Part shown: positions 35,939 through 45,130 of the stretch, in pieces
Position numbering within the stretch: the first letter of the stretch is position 1
Layout of the letters: each line of letters starts with the position of its first letter
Assembly (NCBI RefSeq): GCF_900128965.1
Contig: NZ_FQUL01000001.1
Location: 47,932 to 111,931, forward strand
Direction of reading: 5' to 3'
Origin: Ferrithrix thermotolerans DSM 19514
GTDB lineage: Bacteria > Actinomycetota > Acidimicrobiia > Acidimicrobiales > Acidimicrobiaceae
DNA length: 64,000 nt
Made by a program: the position numbers and the translations under genes
The notes under the pieces: model-generated
Told to the model about the DNA's origin: nothing
What the model saw: only the letters and a program-made list of their open reading frames with translations
The model's database searches: none

Positions 35939-35956
35939 TGTCATGTCTACATGACA
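35939..35956. promoter_or_regulatory. Operator copy 1, perfect 18-bp palindrome
   Basis: TGTCATGTCTACATGACA: 8-base arms TGTCATGT/ACATGACA around CT. Its centre is 31 bp from that of copy 2, about three helical turns, so both would lie on the same face. It is upstream of the regulator promoter and just after the amidase stop codon (35965). Confidence 0.68.
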
Positions 35957-35964
35957 TATCTCAA

Positions 35965-37338
35965 TTAATCCGCTAGGACTTCCTCCACGTATGAAGCGTA
36001 AGCCATGAGTTCCAGGTCGTAGCCAAACCGACCGACTAGCTGGACACCGATCGGATACGATTCATTTGAACCTCGATAGGGTACGGTCGCAACAGGTACT
36101 CTCGCCATGTTGAAGGGGTAGGTAAACTGCACCCAGTTGACCTCGCTTACCTCTTCACCTAGATCCTTGTCTAAATGAGGCGGGAGTTGGGCGGTAGTCG
36201 GAGTTACTAAGAGATCGTACCCTTTCATCTTTTCTAGCAGCCTCTGGTAGATGGTGCCACATAGGTACTGAGCCTCTAATAGCTGATCAGCCCTCAGATC
36301 GATGACAGATTCAAGCCATCTTCTACTAAGAGGCTCAATCGTCTCCCACCCCAAAGCGTCATCTAAATCACTACGGAGCGATGCAAGCGTATAAGTCAGG
36401 GCCATAGTCATATAGGGATGTACTGGATCTTCTTCAAAGAGGTCTTCGCACCAGGTGACCTCTACACCGTTGTTAGATAGGTCTAGTACCGCCTCTTCAA
36501 AGAGAGAAGAGACCTCCTCCGATACGTTGCCATAACCAAGCGTCTTTGAGGCTAAGACAGATGAGGGCATCTTTCGAGAAGCCCAGTTCATGTAAAAAAA
36601 TCCTTTTGGAAGCGGCCGGCTCTTAAAGTCACGTAAGTCTGGACCAGCTACCTCATCGAGCAGGTACGCCACCTCTTTTAATGTCGATGCCATCGGCCCA
36701 ACCGATGAGAGGTCGCTCCAAGATCCTCTCGCCAAGGCTGTAGGGACCACCCCGATAGAACACTTAAATCCCGATAGGCCACACGCCGCAGAGGGTATGC
36801 GTATAGAGCCTCCACCATCAGACCCTGTTGCGAACGGCACCATCGATGCTCCAACAGCGGCGGCAGAACCCCCAGACGAACCCCCTGCGGAGCGAGATAG
36901 ATCCAATGGACTTCTGACGGAACCAAAAAGAGCGTTGTTAGTCTCGGACCTAAGACCAAACTCTGGAGTATTCGTCTTTCCGACAACGATCGCCCCTTGT
37001 CGGATGAGCCGCTCAACCATGGGGGAAGACGTCTTCGACCTCTCTGTTCTTACATAGAGTCTTGAACCCTTTGTGGTCACAAACCCCTCTGCGTCTTCTA
37101 GGTCCTTTACTCCAAAGGGCAGCCCAAGAAGTCGTCCATAGGCCCTACCTGAAACGACCTCCTCGTCGATGAACCTCGCCCTGTCAAAAGCCCGATCGAT
37201 ATCAAGAGCTGTAAAGGCCTTGTAGGTGGGGTTCCTTTCAGCGATCTCTTTGCCTGCTGCCTCCACCAACTCCCTAGCAGATAGCTTTTTACTGTTTACC
37301 AAGTCGACAAGTTCAACAACGTCTAGTCCTAAGAACAC
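35965..37338 (-). CDS. Amidase-signature hydrolase
   Basis: A 457-residue amidase-signature enzyme. Lys78 (FGVKD), the cis-Ser in AGGSSGGSAA (about 151-160) and the nucleophilic Ser178 in GSDGGGSIRIPS form the Ser-cisSer-Lys triad. Length fits the family. No GatC or GatB gene is adjacent, so this is a free amidase, not clearly GatA; the substrate is unknown. Downstream neighbour is the XRE regulator with its own promoter. Confidence 0.9.
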   Translation of the reverse strand: MFLGLDVVELVDLVNSKKLSARELVEAAGKEIAERNPTYKAFTALDIDRAFDRARFIDEEVVSGRAYGRLLGLPFGVKDLEDAEGFVTTKGSRLYVRTERSKTSSPMVERLIRQGAIVVGKTNTPEFGLRSETNNALFGSVRSPLDLSRSAGGSSGGSAAAVGASMVPFATGSDGGGSIRIPSAACGLSGFKCSIGVVPTALARGSWSDLSSVGPMASTLKEVAYLLDEVAGPDLRDFKSRPLPKGFFYMNWASRKMPSSVLASKTLGYGNVSEEVSSLFEEAVLDLSNNGVEVTWCEDLFEEDPVHPYMTMALTYTLASLRSDLDDALGWETIEPLSRRWLESVIDLRADQLLEAQYLCGTIYQRLLEKMKGYDLLVTPTTAQLPPHLDKDLGEEVSEVNWVQFTYPFNMARVPVATVPYRGSNESYPIGVQLVGRFGYDLELMAYASYVEEVLAD

Positions 37339-37452
37339 AGTCGCTTACCCATAAAAGAAAGAGGTGAACAAGGTCTTCGCGTCAACTCGGCTGAGTCCCA
37401 TGTACATGCAAGTTGGCGATCGAGTCGCACCTGCGACCTCCGGCTTAGTCAA

Positions 37453-38130
37453 CTATCCCTGTGGAGGAAGGAGGCCGTCCGCTAGCTTCTCAGCCATCGC
37501 CCAGCCAAAGACGACCAAAGAGTCGCAGTTGTCGCCGTCTACCCCCTCAAAGAACTGTCCATATCCGCTTAGGTCCCTGTTTCTTAGATCTCCATAGACC
37601 AAGTAACCAACCGCTGAGGCGTCGCCTTTTATTACAAAGGTCTTGTCGTCTAGCTGTGACTCAGCACCGTAACGCTTCGCAAGCCTTCTAGCCCAAGCTC
37701 TCTCCTCGCCGGTAGGCTTGTGCGAGGGTCTGGGGACGATATCTTCGAGGCCACCGTAGAGATCATATCCGTCAGGAGAGACCATTCGCACCCCGACTAA
37801 GACGTCCTCGTCCGGAAAGGCTAAGAGAGCCTTTCTGTACTGCTCCGCAAGCAACTCATAGAGGTAGTCCTTCTCATAGTCACCCTGTTTGGTTACTGAG
37901 AGTCCGATCAAGATACAAGGGGTTCCGCCGATTCTCTCAAGGGTGTAAAAGACAAACCCACAGAGTTCACCATCTTGGCGAATGTAGGAACACAGCACCC
38001 AGTCTTCACGCAGTTTTGAAAGGAACCCTATATCAAAACCAGCTCCCCTAGATAAAGCGAGCTCTGCGAAGCCTGCAAGTTCTGCGTCTCCCACAGTGAT
38101 TGCGTCGCCGGTCGTTACGTCAATAGCCAT
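37453..38130 (-). CDS. Conserved-looking protein of unknown function
   Basis: A 225-residue protein from ATG 38130, with AGGAG nine bases upstream. Visible features: FDIGFLSKLREDWVLCSYIR, the beta-rich CGFVFYTLERI, GTPCILIGL, and SPDGYDLYGGLEDIVPRP. Alternating strands and helices in this order could suit an acetyltransferase (GNAT-like) fold, but no motif confirms it. The longer frame to 38211 adds a weak leader. Between dnaE (upstream, same strand reading toward lower coordinates) and the amidase. Confidence 0.72.
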   Translation of the reverse strand: MAIDVTTGDAITVGDAELAGFAELALSRGAGFDIGFLSKLREDWVLCSYIRQDGELCGFVFYTLERIGGTPCILIGLSVTKQGDYEKDYLYELLAEQYRKALLAFPDEDVLVGVRMVSPDGYDLYGGLEDIVPRPSHKPTGEERAWARRLAKRYGAESQLDDKTFVIKGDASAVGYLVYGDLRNRDLSGYGQFFEGVDGDNCDSLVVFGWAMAEKLADGLLPPQG

Positions 38131-38229
38131 TTTTGAGCTACTCCTATTTTCCGTGAACGTTACCCTCCATGCTACCACTGTTTGCGCTACTTCGCAGTAG
38201 CTAAGGGTCACAATAGGGATATCGATACC

Positions 38230-41200
38230 TCAGGCGAAAGACTGGGCTCCGAATAGTTCCCTTACAGCCCCAACAAAGTTAGGAGAACCATCGACCCAAA
38301 ACTCCTTGTCAAGTAGGAATACCTTGTCGTCGACGCTCAGCCTGAGTGGAATGTCTCCTTTGTGTTCAACGATTAGAGACTTTAGACGCTCCAGGGACTC
38401 TAAAGAGGCCTGCACCTTAGATAGACTTATTCTTTGCACGACCGGTGGGATCTCCTGGTTGAGTTCGAGCACCTTGAGTTCAACAGCGACGAGCTTGGCC
38501 TCTTCTTCACGGGTGTCAAGCTTTCCTTTTACCAAGTACGCCGTGTCTTCTTCAAGAATGTGACTGAACTCGGCCATGGTCTTTGGAAACACAAAGACAT
38601 CGATCTGTGACTCAAGATCTTCAAGTACAAAGTTTGCCATAAGTTCTCCCCGCTTAGTGTAACGTCGAGAGAGTGCTGTCGCAATTCCAGCAACGGTTAC
38701 GATCTCTTCTTTCGATCCCGACTCAACCTGCTCTTTTAACGAATGGATAGTGGTCGAGGCGCTCCGTCTCAACACCTCCTCGTATCCCTTCAAAGGATGG
38801 TTCGAAACGTATAGACCAAGCATCTCTTTCTCATAGGCGAGGAGCTCTTTTTGACCCCATTCTTCCCTTGGAATCTCGATCTCAAGCGTAGGTATAAACT
38901 TATCGTCCTCATCGATTGGATCAAAGAGCGAAAAGACTCCCTTTGCGGCCTGTCTCTTCATATCGAGTGCCTTGGAGATCGCAGACTCATAGACGTTGAG
39001 GAGCCCCTTACGACTAGAGCCTAAAGAGTCGAATGCTCCCGCCTTGATCAAGGACTCTACGGCCCGCTTGTTCAACACCACCGGATCTGAGCGCATGACA
39101 AAGTCTGCAAAGGACTGATAGGGTCCGTTTGCTTCACGTTCCCCAACTATCAGCGAGACGAGGGCTTCGCCTACGTTTCTAATTGCAGCCAAGCCAAAGG
39201 AGATCCCGAGCTTTTCGTCTTGGGTCTTGACAACGGTAAAGTCTGCCATGGAGGCGTTGACATCTGGTACCAGCACCTCTATTCCTTGTGCAGATGCCTC
39301 ATTTAGGTAAAGGGCTGTCTTGTCCTTATCATCTTTGACCGAGGTTAAAAGTGCAGCCAAATACTGGACCGTGTAGTTTGCCTTTAACCAAGCGGTCTGA
39401 TAGGTGACAAGACCGTAACCATAGGAGTGACTCTTGTTAAATGCATAGTCTGCAAATGGCTCAATGATATCGAACAACGCAGTCCCTAGCTCTTCACCGT
39501 AACCGGTATCGATACAGCCCTTCACGAACTTTTCTCGTTCGGCTGCAATTAGAGCCCGAATTTTCTTCCCACAAGCCTTTCGCAGGTTGTCCGCTTCCTC
39601 GAGGGAGTAACCAGCAAAGCGCTGGGCCACCCTCATCACCGACTCCTGGTAGATCATAAGTCCGTAGGTGTCGCCCAAGATCGGCTCTAGGTCTGGATGG
39701 AGGTACTCGATCTCTTTGCGTCCATTTTTCCTATCCGCATAGTCGTTGTGCATGTTTGCGGCCATTGGGCCTGGACGATAAAGGGCTATCAAGGCTGCAA
39801 CATCGCGAAACTCTGTTGGCGCCAAAGACCGGACCAACGTGCGCATCGGACCACCTTCAAGCTGGAACACACCGATAGTATCTGCCCGCTGCAACATCGC
39901 AAAGGTCTTAGGGTCATCTAGAGGTATGTGGTCTAGATCTGGACGGACTCCGGTAGATGCCTCGATTACATCTAGAGCTCTTTCTATCACAGAGAGTGTT
40001 CGTAGACCCAAAAAGTCCATCTTCAACAGACCTAGTTCCTCTACGCCGTGCATCTCGTACTGAGTCACGATCGGGGCTAGCTCAGGATCAACCCCGGGAT
40101 CAGGTTTGCGCTGTATCGGAAGGTATTCGGTAAGTGGTTCGTTCGTAATCACCACTGCTGCGGCGTGGATTCCGTCTTGTCGCCTCAGACCTTCAAGCCC
40201 TTTGGCCAGACCTACGACCTTCGCAACGTCGGGATCGTTGGCGACCATCTCTCTGAGCTCAGCCGCCATCTTGTATCCGTCTTCGTAGCCGTCCTGAGGT
40301 TCGAGACAAGCCGCAAGTGGCGTGTCTCTTCCTAGAATCAGTGGTGGCATCGCCTTGGCTATCTTGTCTCCGATGCTGTAAGGCAGTGCTAGAACACGAG
40401 AGGCGTCCCTCACCGCTGCTCTCGCTTTGATGGTTGAGAAGGTCACGATCTGAGCAACGTGGTCAGAGCCGTAGCGCTCGGAAGCGTAGCGTATCATCTC
40501 CGAACGGAAACGCTCATCGAAGTCCATGTCGATATCGGGCATCTGCTTGCGTCCCGGGTTTAGAAATCTCTCAAATAGAAGGTCGTACTTGATCGGATCA
40601 AGATCTACAATTCTAAGACAGTAAGCCACGCAGCACCCTGCCGCCGAGCCTCTCCCTGGTCCAACCCTGATTCCACTGCTCTTGGCGTGCGCGATTAGAT
40701 CTCCAACAACCAAGAAGTAAGCAGAGAATCCCATATCAGAGATGACCCGCAGCTCATATTCGATCCTATCGAGAACCTCCTGAGGAACTGGGTCTCCGTA
40801 ACGTGCCTTTGCGCCTTCCATAGTTAGATGCCTTAGAAACGCACTCGCCGAGCTTTCGTAGCTATCCGATTGAAACTGAATAGGAACCTCAAACTCAGGG
40901 AGCTTGGGATGCCCGAACTCGATCTCAACGTTGCATCGTTCTGCTATGGCTAAGGTGTTGTCGCAAGCCTCTGGAACCTCTCTAAATAGCTCCCTCATCT
41001 CAAGAGCGGACTTCAGATAGTGTTCTTCACCCTCAAAGCGAAATCTTTTTTCATCAGATAGTCGGGCACCTGTTTGCACGCACAAGAGCGCGTCATGCAC
41101 CACTGCGTCCTCTCTTTTTGTATAATGCGAGTCGTTAGTCGCCACAAGAGGAGCACCAAGTGCTTTCGCTATCTCAATTAGCTGTGGATTGGTTCTTCTT

Positions 41201-41793
41201 TGTTCTATAATCCCATGGTCTTGCAGCTCGATAAAGAGGTTCTCTCTTCCAAAGATATCTTGCAGACGTCCTGCTATCTTCTTGGCACCCTCGAAGTCAT
41301 CCCTTAGGAGGGACTGGAGCACTAGACCGCCAAGGCACCCTGTGGTTGCGATCAGACCTTCATGGTATCGCTCTAGCAACTCCCAATCGATGCGAGGCTT
41401 GTAGTAATATCCCTCTAGATACGCAAGAGACGATAGCTGTACCAAGTTCTTGTAACCGGTGTTGTTCTCGGCGAGAAGAATCAGGTGGTAGTAAAGCTTC
41501 TCACCACCTTCTCCCTCCCCACCGCCATCATCTATCCTGCCGCGTCTCGTGGGGCGTTCACTTCGGTGCTCCTGGGCCATGTACGCCTCGATCCCAATGA
41601 TTGGATTTATACCAAAGGAGCGAGCGGATTTGTAAAAGTCCAAAACTCCGTACATGTTTCCATGATCAGTTATTGCAAGCGCCGGTTGGGAGTCTGCACT
41701 GACCGCCTTCATCAGGTCTTTTACCCTCGCTGCTCCGTCGAGCATTGAGTACTCTGTGTGGGTATGTAGGTGAACGAAAGAATCACTGCCCAT
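38230..41793 (-). CDS. dnaE: DNA polymerase III alpha subunit
   Basis: The replicative polymerase, 1187 residues. The N-terminal PHP domain starts FVHLHTHTEYSMLDGAARV; the polymerase core has GIRVGPGRGSAAGC (about 374-387) and the catalytic PDIDMDF (about 419-425), then the family C-family palm and fingers, and a C-terminal OB-fold region (FVLEDLESQIDVFVFPKTMA). The start at 41793 has GGAG about 9 bases upstream; the longer frame to 41829 adds 12 residues. PHP metal-binding histidines look intact. The divergent region to the NDMA-ADH gene is about 220 bases. Confidence 0.97.
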   Translation of the reverse strand: MGSDSFVHLHTHTEYSMLDGAARVKDLMKAVSADSQPALAITDHGNMYGVLDFYKSARSFGINPIIGIEAYMAQEHRSERPTRRGRIDDGGGEGEGGEKLYYHLILLAENNTGYKNLVQLSSLAYLEGYYYKPRIDWELLERYHEGLIATTGCLGGLVLQSLLRDDFEGAKKIAGRLQDIFGRENLFIELQDHGIIEQRRTNPQLIEIAKALGAPLVATNDSHYTKREDAVVHDALLCVQTGARLSDEKRFRFEGEEHYLKSALEMRELFREVPEACDNTLAIAERCNVEIEFGHPKLPEFEVPIQFQSDSYESSASAFLRHLTMEGAKARYGDPVPQEVLDRIEYELRVISDMGFSAYFLVVGDLIAHAKSSGIRVGPGRGSAAGCCVAYCLRIVDLDPIKYDLLFERFLNPGRKQMPDIDMDFDERFRSEMIRYASERYGSDHVAQIVTFSTIKARAAVRDASRVLALPYSIGDKIAKAMPPLILGRDTPLAACLEPQDGYEDGYKMAAELREMVANDPDVAKVVGLAKGLEGLRRQDGIHAAAVVITNEPLTEYLPIQRKPDPGVDPELAPIVTQYEMHGVEELGLLKMDFLGLRTLSVIERALDVIEASTGVRPDLDHIPLDDPKTFAMLQRADTIGVFQLEGGPMRTLVRSLAPTEFRDVAALIALYRPGPMAANMHNDYADRKNGRKEIEYLHPDLEPILGDTYGLMIYQESVMRVAQRFAGYSLEEADNLRKACGKKIRALIAAEREKFVKGCIDTGYGEELGTALFDIIEPFADYAFNKSHSYGYGLVTYQTAWLKANYTVQYLAALLTSVKDDKDKTALYLNEASAQGIEVLVPDVNASMADFTVVKTQDEKLGISFGLAAIRNVGEALVSLIVGEREANGPYQSFADFVMRSDPVVLNKRAVESLIKAGAFDSLGSSRKGLLNVYESAISKALDMKRQAAKGVFSLFDPIDEDDKFIPTLEIEIPREEWGQKELLAYEKEMLGLYVSNHPLKGYEEVLRRSASTTIHSLKEQVESGSKEEIVTVAGIATALSRRYTKRGELMANFVLEDLESQIDVFVFPKTMAEFSHILEEDTAYLVKGKLDTREEEAKLVAVELKVLELNQEIPPVVQRISLSKVQASLESLERLKSLIVEHKGDIPLRLSVDDKVFLLDKEFWVDGSPNFVGAVRELFGAQSFA

Positions 41794-41955
41794 TGAATCG
41801 CTCCGAAGTCTAAAGGTGTCTGTAACCACAATAAGACCCAGGCTGCGTTATCCACATTTGGAAAGATCCAATACTTGATAAAGAGAGCTTCTAGTCCCGC
41901 TAGAAACACAAAACCGATAAAGCCCTTGCAATCTGGAGCTACATGCGCCTTTCAC

Positions 41956-41967
41956 AATGTCGACATT
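41956..41967. promoter_or_regulatory. Perfect 12-bp palindrome upstream of the NDMA-ADH gene
   Basis: AATGTCGACATT, fully self-complementary, 49 bases before the ADH start. A related sequence, ACATCGACGT, follows about ten bases later. It is a candidate operator in the divergent region between dnaE and the ADH/MftF operon. No regulator gene is adjacent. Confidence 0.5.
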
Positions 41968-42016
41968 TGCGATAACATCGACGTGAAGCGCAAATCTGCG
42001 AGCAATTGGAGGGGAT

Positions 42017-43126
42017 ATGAAAACGCAAGCTGCCGTATTATGGGAGATGAACGCTCCTTGGAGCGTCGAGGAAGTAGAACTCGACGACCCAAAGCCGAAC
42101 GAGGTTAGGGTAAAACTCGCCTCTTCTGGTCTTTGCCACTCCGATGAGCACCTCGTTACCGGTGATCTGCCTTCCCCCCTTCCTATAGTTGGAGGACATG
42201 AGGGAGCAGGAGTCGTAGAAGCCGTTGGATCCGCTGTAAAGAACATCAAAGAGGGTGACCATGTAGTTCTTGGGTTCATACCCTCCTGTGGAAAGTGTGA
42301 AGCGTGTTCAAAGGGTTACCAAAATCTCTGTGAGATGGGGGCTTACATACTCTCAGGGGAGGAACTCGCCGGTGGTCAACGAGTCCACACAAGAGGTGCT
42401 GACATCGGGACCATGTGCTGTTTAGGGACTTTTTCACCCTACGTCATAGCGCACGAAGACTCAGTCATCAAGATAGACAACGACGTGCCGCTCGACAAGG
42501 CGTCTCTGGTTGGCTGCGGAGTAACAACAGGAGTGGGCTCGGCCATATACGCCGGTGGAGTCAAAGCCGGAGACACAGTAGTAGTTGTGGGCTGCGGTGG
42601 AATTGGCTCCAACGCCATCCAGGGAGCGAGGATCGCCGGGGCCGCAAAGATAGTTGCGGTGGACCCCGTTCCTTACAAACTTGAGCAGGCAAAGGTCTTT
42701 GGAGCAACACACTTTGCAAAAGATCTCTCTGAGGTGCAGTCCTTTATGGGAGATCTGACCAGAGGGAAGATGGCAGACGTAGCTATTATAACAACCGGAG
42801 TCGGAACAGGAGATCTCGTCGCACCCACCATGGCAGTTGTCGGTAAAAACGGCACCGTGGTGGTCACCGCCATTGCACCTTGGAGTCAGAACGAGGTGTC
42901 GCTCTCTTTATTGGATATGACCCTTTATCAAAAACAGATCAAAGGATCTCTTTTCGGATCTGCAAATCCACGAGCCGACATACCGAAACTACTTTCGTGG
43001 TACATGTCGGGAGTCTTGAAACTAGACGAACTAGTCACAAAGACGTACTCGCTGGACCAGATAAACGAGGGTTATCAAGACATGCGCGACGGCAAAAATA
43101 TCAGGGGGATGATCCTTTTTGAATAA
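42017..43126 (+). CDS. NDMA-dependent (mycofactocin-type) alcohol dehydrogenase
   Basis: A 369-residue zinc alcohol dehydrogenase of the medium-chain family, closest to the nicotinoprotein NDMA-dependent enzymes, where the NAD stays bound and mycofactocin is the electron acceptor. Catalytic zinc ligands are Cys40, His61 and Glu62; structural zinc ligands Cys91, Cys94, Cys97 and Cys105; the dinucleotide fold carries VVVVGCGGIGSNAI. The N-terminal MKTQAAVLWEMNAPWSVEEV is typical. GGAGGGG stands just upstream of the ATG. The gene following 26 bases later encodes an MftF-like glycosyltransferase, supporting the mycofactocin link. Confidence 0.9.
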   Translation: MKTQAAVLWEMNAPWSVEEVELDDPKPNEVRVKLASSGLCHSDEHLVTGDLPSPLPIVGGHEGAGVVEAVGSAVKNIKEGDHVVLGFIPSCGKCEACSKGYQNLCEMGAYILSGEELAGGQRVHTRGADIGTMCCLGTFSPYVIAHEDSVIKIDNDVPLDKASLVGCGVTTGVGSAIYAGGVKAGDTVVVVGCGGIGSNAIQGARIAGAAKIVAVDPVPYKLEQAKVFGATHFAKDLSEVQSFMGDLTRGKMADVAIITTGVGTGDLVAPTMAVVGKNGTVVVTAIAPWSQNEVSLSLLDMTLYQKQIKGSLFGSANPRADIPKLLSWYMSGVLKLDELVTKTYSLDQINEGYQDMRDGKNIRGMILFE

Positions 43127-43152
43127 TAAAGACGTCACTTCGGATAGGTCTT

Positions 43153-44484
43153 GTGTCAATTAGAGTCAAGGCAAGTCCAGCTATAGAGATTCTGGGGGTA
43201 GGAGACCAAGTAGCCATTGGACTGCGGTCTCTTCCCCTGGGTCTTGTAAAGTCTTTCCCCTACCACTACGAACGACACGTCAAAGATCAGATATCTAACA
43301 CCGAAGCCCGGCTCATCGAGGAGTCCGTCTTATACCTAGAACCCGAATCTGATGGTGCCCAAGAGGACGTCGGTTTCGTGGTTCCGACAAGAGATCCGAA
43401 CCCTTGTGATCTGAAGCGCACGCTCGCTTCAATCAGAAAGTTTTCCACATGTGCGCCACTGGTTGTAGTGGACGACGGATCCAAAAACGGCGACGAGGTT
43501 CTACGCCTGACTCGATCCTACGGCGGCTCGTACGTAAGGATACCCACACCGCATGGACCTGGGTTTGCCAGAAACACTGGCGCTGCAACTCTTATCAACG
43601 ATATTATTGTCTTTGTAGACTCTGACGTGGAGTTTGAGTCCAGACAGCTTTCAACGGTTCTAGCACTTTTTGAAGCACAAGACGTCGTTGCGTCTGCGCC
43701 AAGGATCCTCTCAAAAAGCTCACGAAGCGCTACCGATCTTTTGAGAGATACCCACTTCGAACTCGACATGGGACCAGTCTTTGCATCAGTTCCAAGCCCT
43801 TATGTCCCTTATTTACCAAGTGCAACGCTGTGCGTAAGGAGAGGTGCGTTTGAGGAGTCGGGGGGTTTCGATCCCACGTTGTTTTTGGGAGAAGACGTAG
43901 ATCTTGTCCTTAGGCTCCACCGACTCGGTCGCATCTACTACCTTCCTTCAGCTACGTTCTTCCACAAAGACACGCCTAATCCACTTAGAGCCTTTGAAAA
44001 GTCTTTTCGATACGGTCTTTCTTACTCAGATCTTCACAAAAAACATAGAGATCGCGTTCATACTCTCCCTCTTACCGCAAGAGATCGAGCTATCTTCATC
44101 GGCACCAACCTGCTAATCGGTCCAGATCTAACTGCGATTGTCAAGCTCCTGCTACGACTATTGCGTATCCTTGCGCACGCTAAAAGACTTGGCGTCCACC
44201 TGGATCGCGGGGGTATAGAGATCGCAACCAAAGCTGCATACAAAGATGTATTTAGGGAGATATCTGAGCTGTGGCTTCGGGTGTGGATCCTTCCCTTGGT
44301 CCTGGCGTCTTTATTTTCGACCAGGTGCCGTAGATTCCTACTGCTTTCCGCCTCAATCAAGTACCTTAGGTGGAGGTCAAAGACACAAGAACCCTTCACT
44401 CAGATGATCGCTTCTGACATAGGTTACTCCTTTGGAGTCATCACCTCATTGGTACTCGGTGCTGCACAGGAGATTCTTGCCTAA
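43153..44484 (+). CDS. mftF: MftF-like mycofactocin glycosyltransferase
   Basis: A 443-residue GT-A family 2 glycosyltransferase. Sequence landmarks: VVVDDGS (104-110), GPGFARNTGA (135-144), the DxD motif FVDSDVE (154-160), ELDMGP (203-208), YLPSATLCVRR and GEDVDLVLRLH (246-256), then FRYGLS. The ELDMGP, GEDVDLV, FRYG combination is the signature of MftF, which attaches glucose units to mycofactocin. The C-terminal third has hydrophobic segments. The rest of the mft cluster (mftA-E) is not in this window. GTG start; it overlaps the acetyltransferase frame only in an out-of-frame region. Confidence 0.85.
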   Translation: MSIRVKASPAIEILGVGDQVAIGLRSLPLGLVKSFPYHYERHVKDQISNTEARLIEESVLYLEPESDGAQEDVGFVVPTRDPNPCDLKRTLASIRKFSTCAPLVVVDDGSKNGDEVLRLTRSYGGSYVRIPTPHGPGFARNTGAATLINDIIVFVDSDVEFESRQLSTVLALFEAQDVVASAPRILSKSSRSATDLLRDTHFELDMGPVFASVPSPYVPYLPSATLCVRRGAFEESGGFDPTLFLGEDVDLVLRLHRLGRIYYLPSATFFHKDTPNPLRAFEKSFRYGLSYSDLHKKHRDRVHTLPLTARDRAIFIGTNLLIGPDLTAIVKLLLRLLRILAHAKRLGVHLDRGGIEIATKAAYKDVFREISELWLRVWILPLVLASLFSTRCRRFLLLSASIKYLRWRSKTQEPFTQMIASDIGYSFGVITSLVLGAAQEILA

Positions 44485-44545
44485 GTCTTCACTGTGTGAA
44501 CGAGGATGTCGAAATAGTAGAGTTTATAAATGTAAGGAGGAAAAG

Positions 44546-45130
44546 ATAGCTCATCACACCCACGCCTTTGACGACAAGAGTGAGCTGAAGGGCGAGAATA
44601 TCTACCTTCGGCAACTCTTAGACAAAGACGCCCCCAAGATGCTTGATATAAGGATTAGAAATAAGGAGTTCTTCAAACCCTACGACCCTCCTGTTCCTCC
44701 AAGATACTTCACCTTACAGGGGCAGCTTGAGATCATACGCGAGTTTCAAAGATCTTACACAAACGGTACCGCAGCAGGATTTGGAGTATTTCTAGGCGAT
44801 TCAGACGAACTTATCGGACGTGTCGCTTTGAGGAACATACAGAGGGGAGCTGCTCAGAGCAGCACGCTTGGATACTTTGTAGACCAGCGATACACGAATC
44901 GTGGATATATCACAGAAGCCGCCGGTCTGTTGGTAAAGTATGCCTTTGATGTCCTTGGTCTTCACCGTGTGGAAGCTGCAATAATGCCGAGCAACGCAGC
45001 ATCGATAAGGGTCGTAGAAAAGTTAAAGTTCAGACGAGAGGGACTAGCGAGATGGCTTTTATTTATCGATGACGACTGGAAAGATCACTACATCTTCGCC
45101 ATCACCAAGTCGACATCTCTGAAGAAGTAG
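44546..45130 (+). CDS. GNAT acetyltransferase (RimJ/RimL type), probable ATA start
   Basis: A 194-residue RimJ/RimL-like N-acetyltransferase with GENIYLRQLLDKDA near the start, DELIGRVALRNI, and the acetyl-CoA loop region YTNRGYITEAAG, then AAIMPSNAASIRVVEKLKF. The only in-frame canonical starts upstream lie inside the mftF gene (frame open back to 44432). A strong AAGGAGG (44534-44540) sits five bases before ATA 44546, so ATA is the best start on ribosome-binding evidence; this is unusual. The substrate is unknown; proximity to mftF may be coincidental. Confidence 0.78.
   Translation: MAHHTHAFDDKSELKGENIYLRQLLDKDAPKMLDIRIRNKEFFKPYDPPVPPRYFTLQGQLEIIREFQRSYTNGTAAGFGVFLGDSDELIGRVALRNIQRGAAQSSTLGYFVDQRYTNRGYITEAAGLLVKYAFDVLGLHRVEAAIMPSNAASIRVVEKLKFRREGLARWLLFIDDDWKDHYIFAITKSTSLKK

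Noticed and set aside
35888-35944. ATG 35944 as start of the XRE regulator
   Set aside because: It lies in the operator palindrome and upstream of the -10 element.
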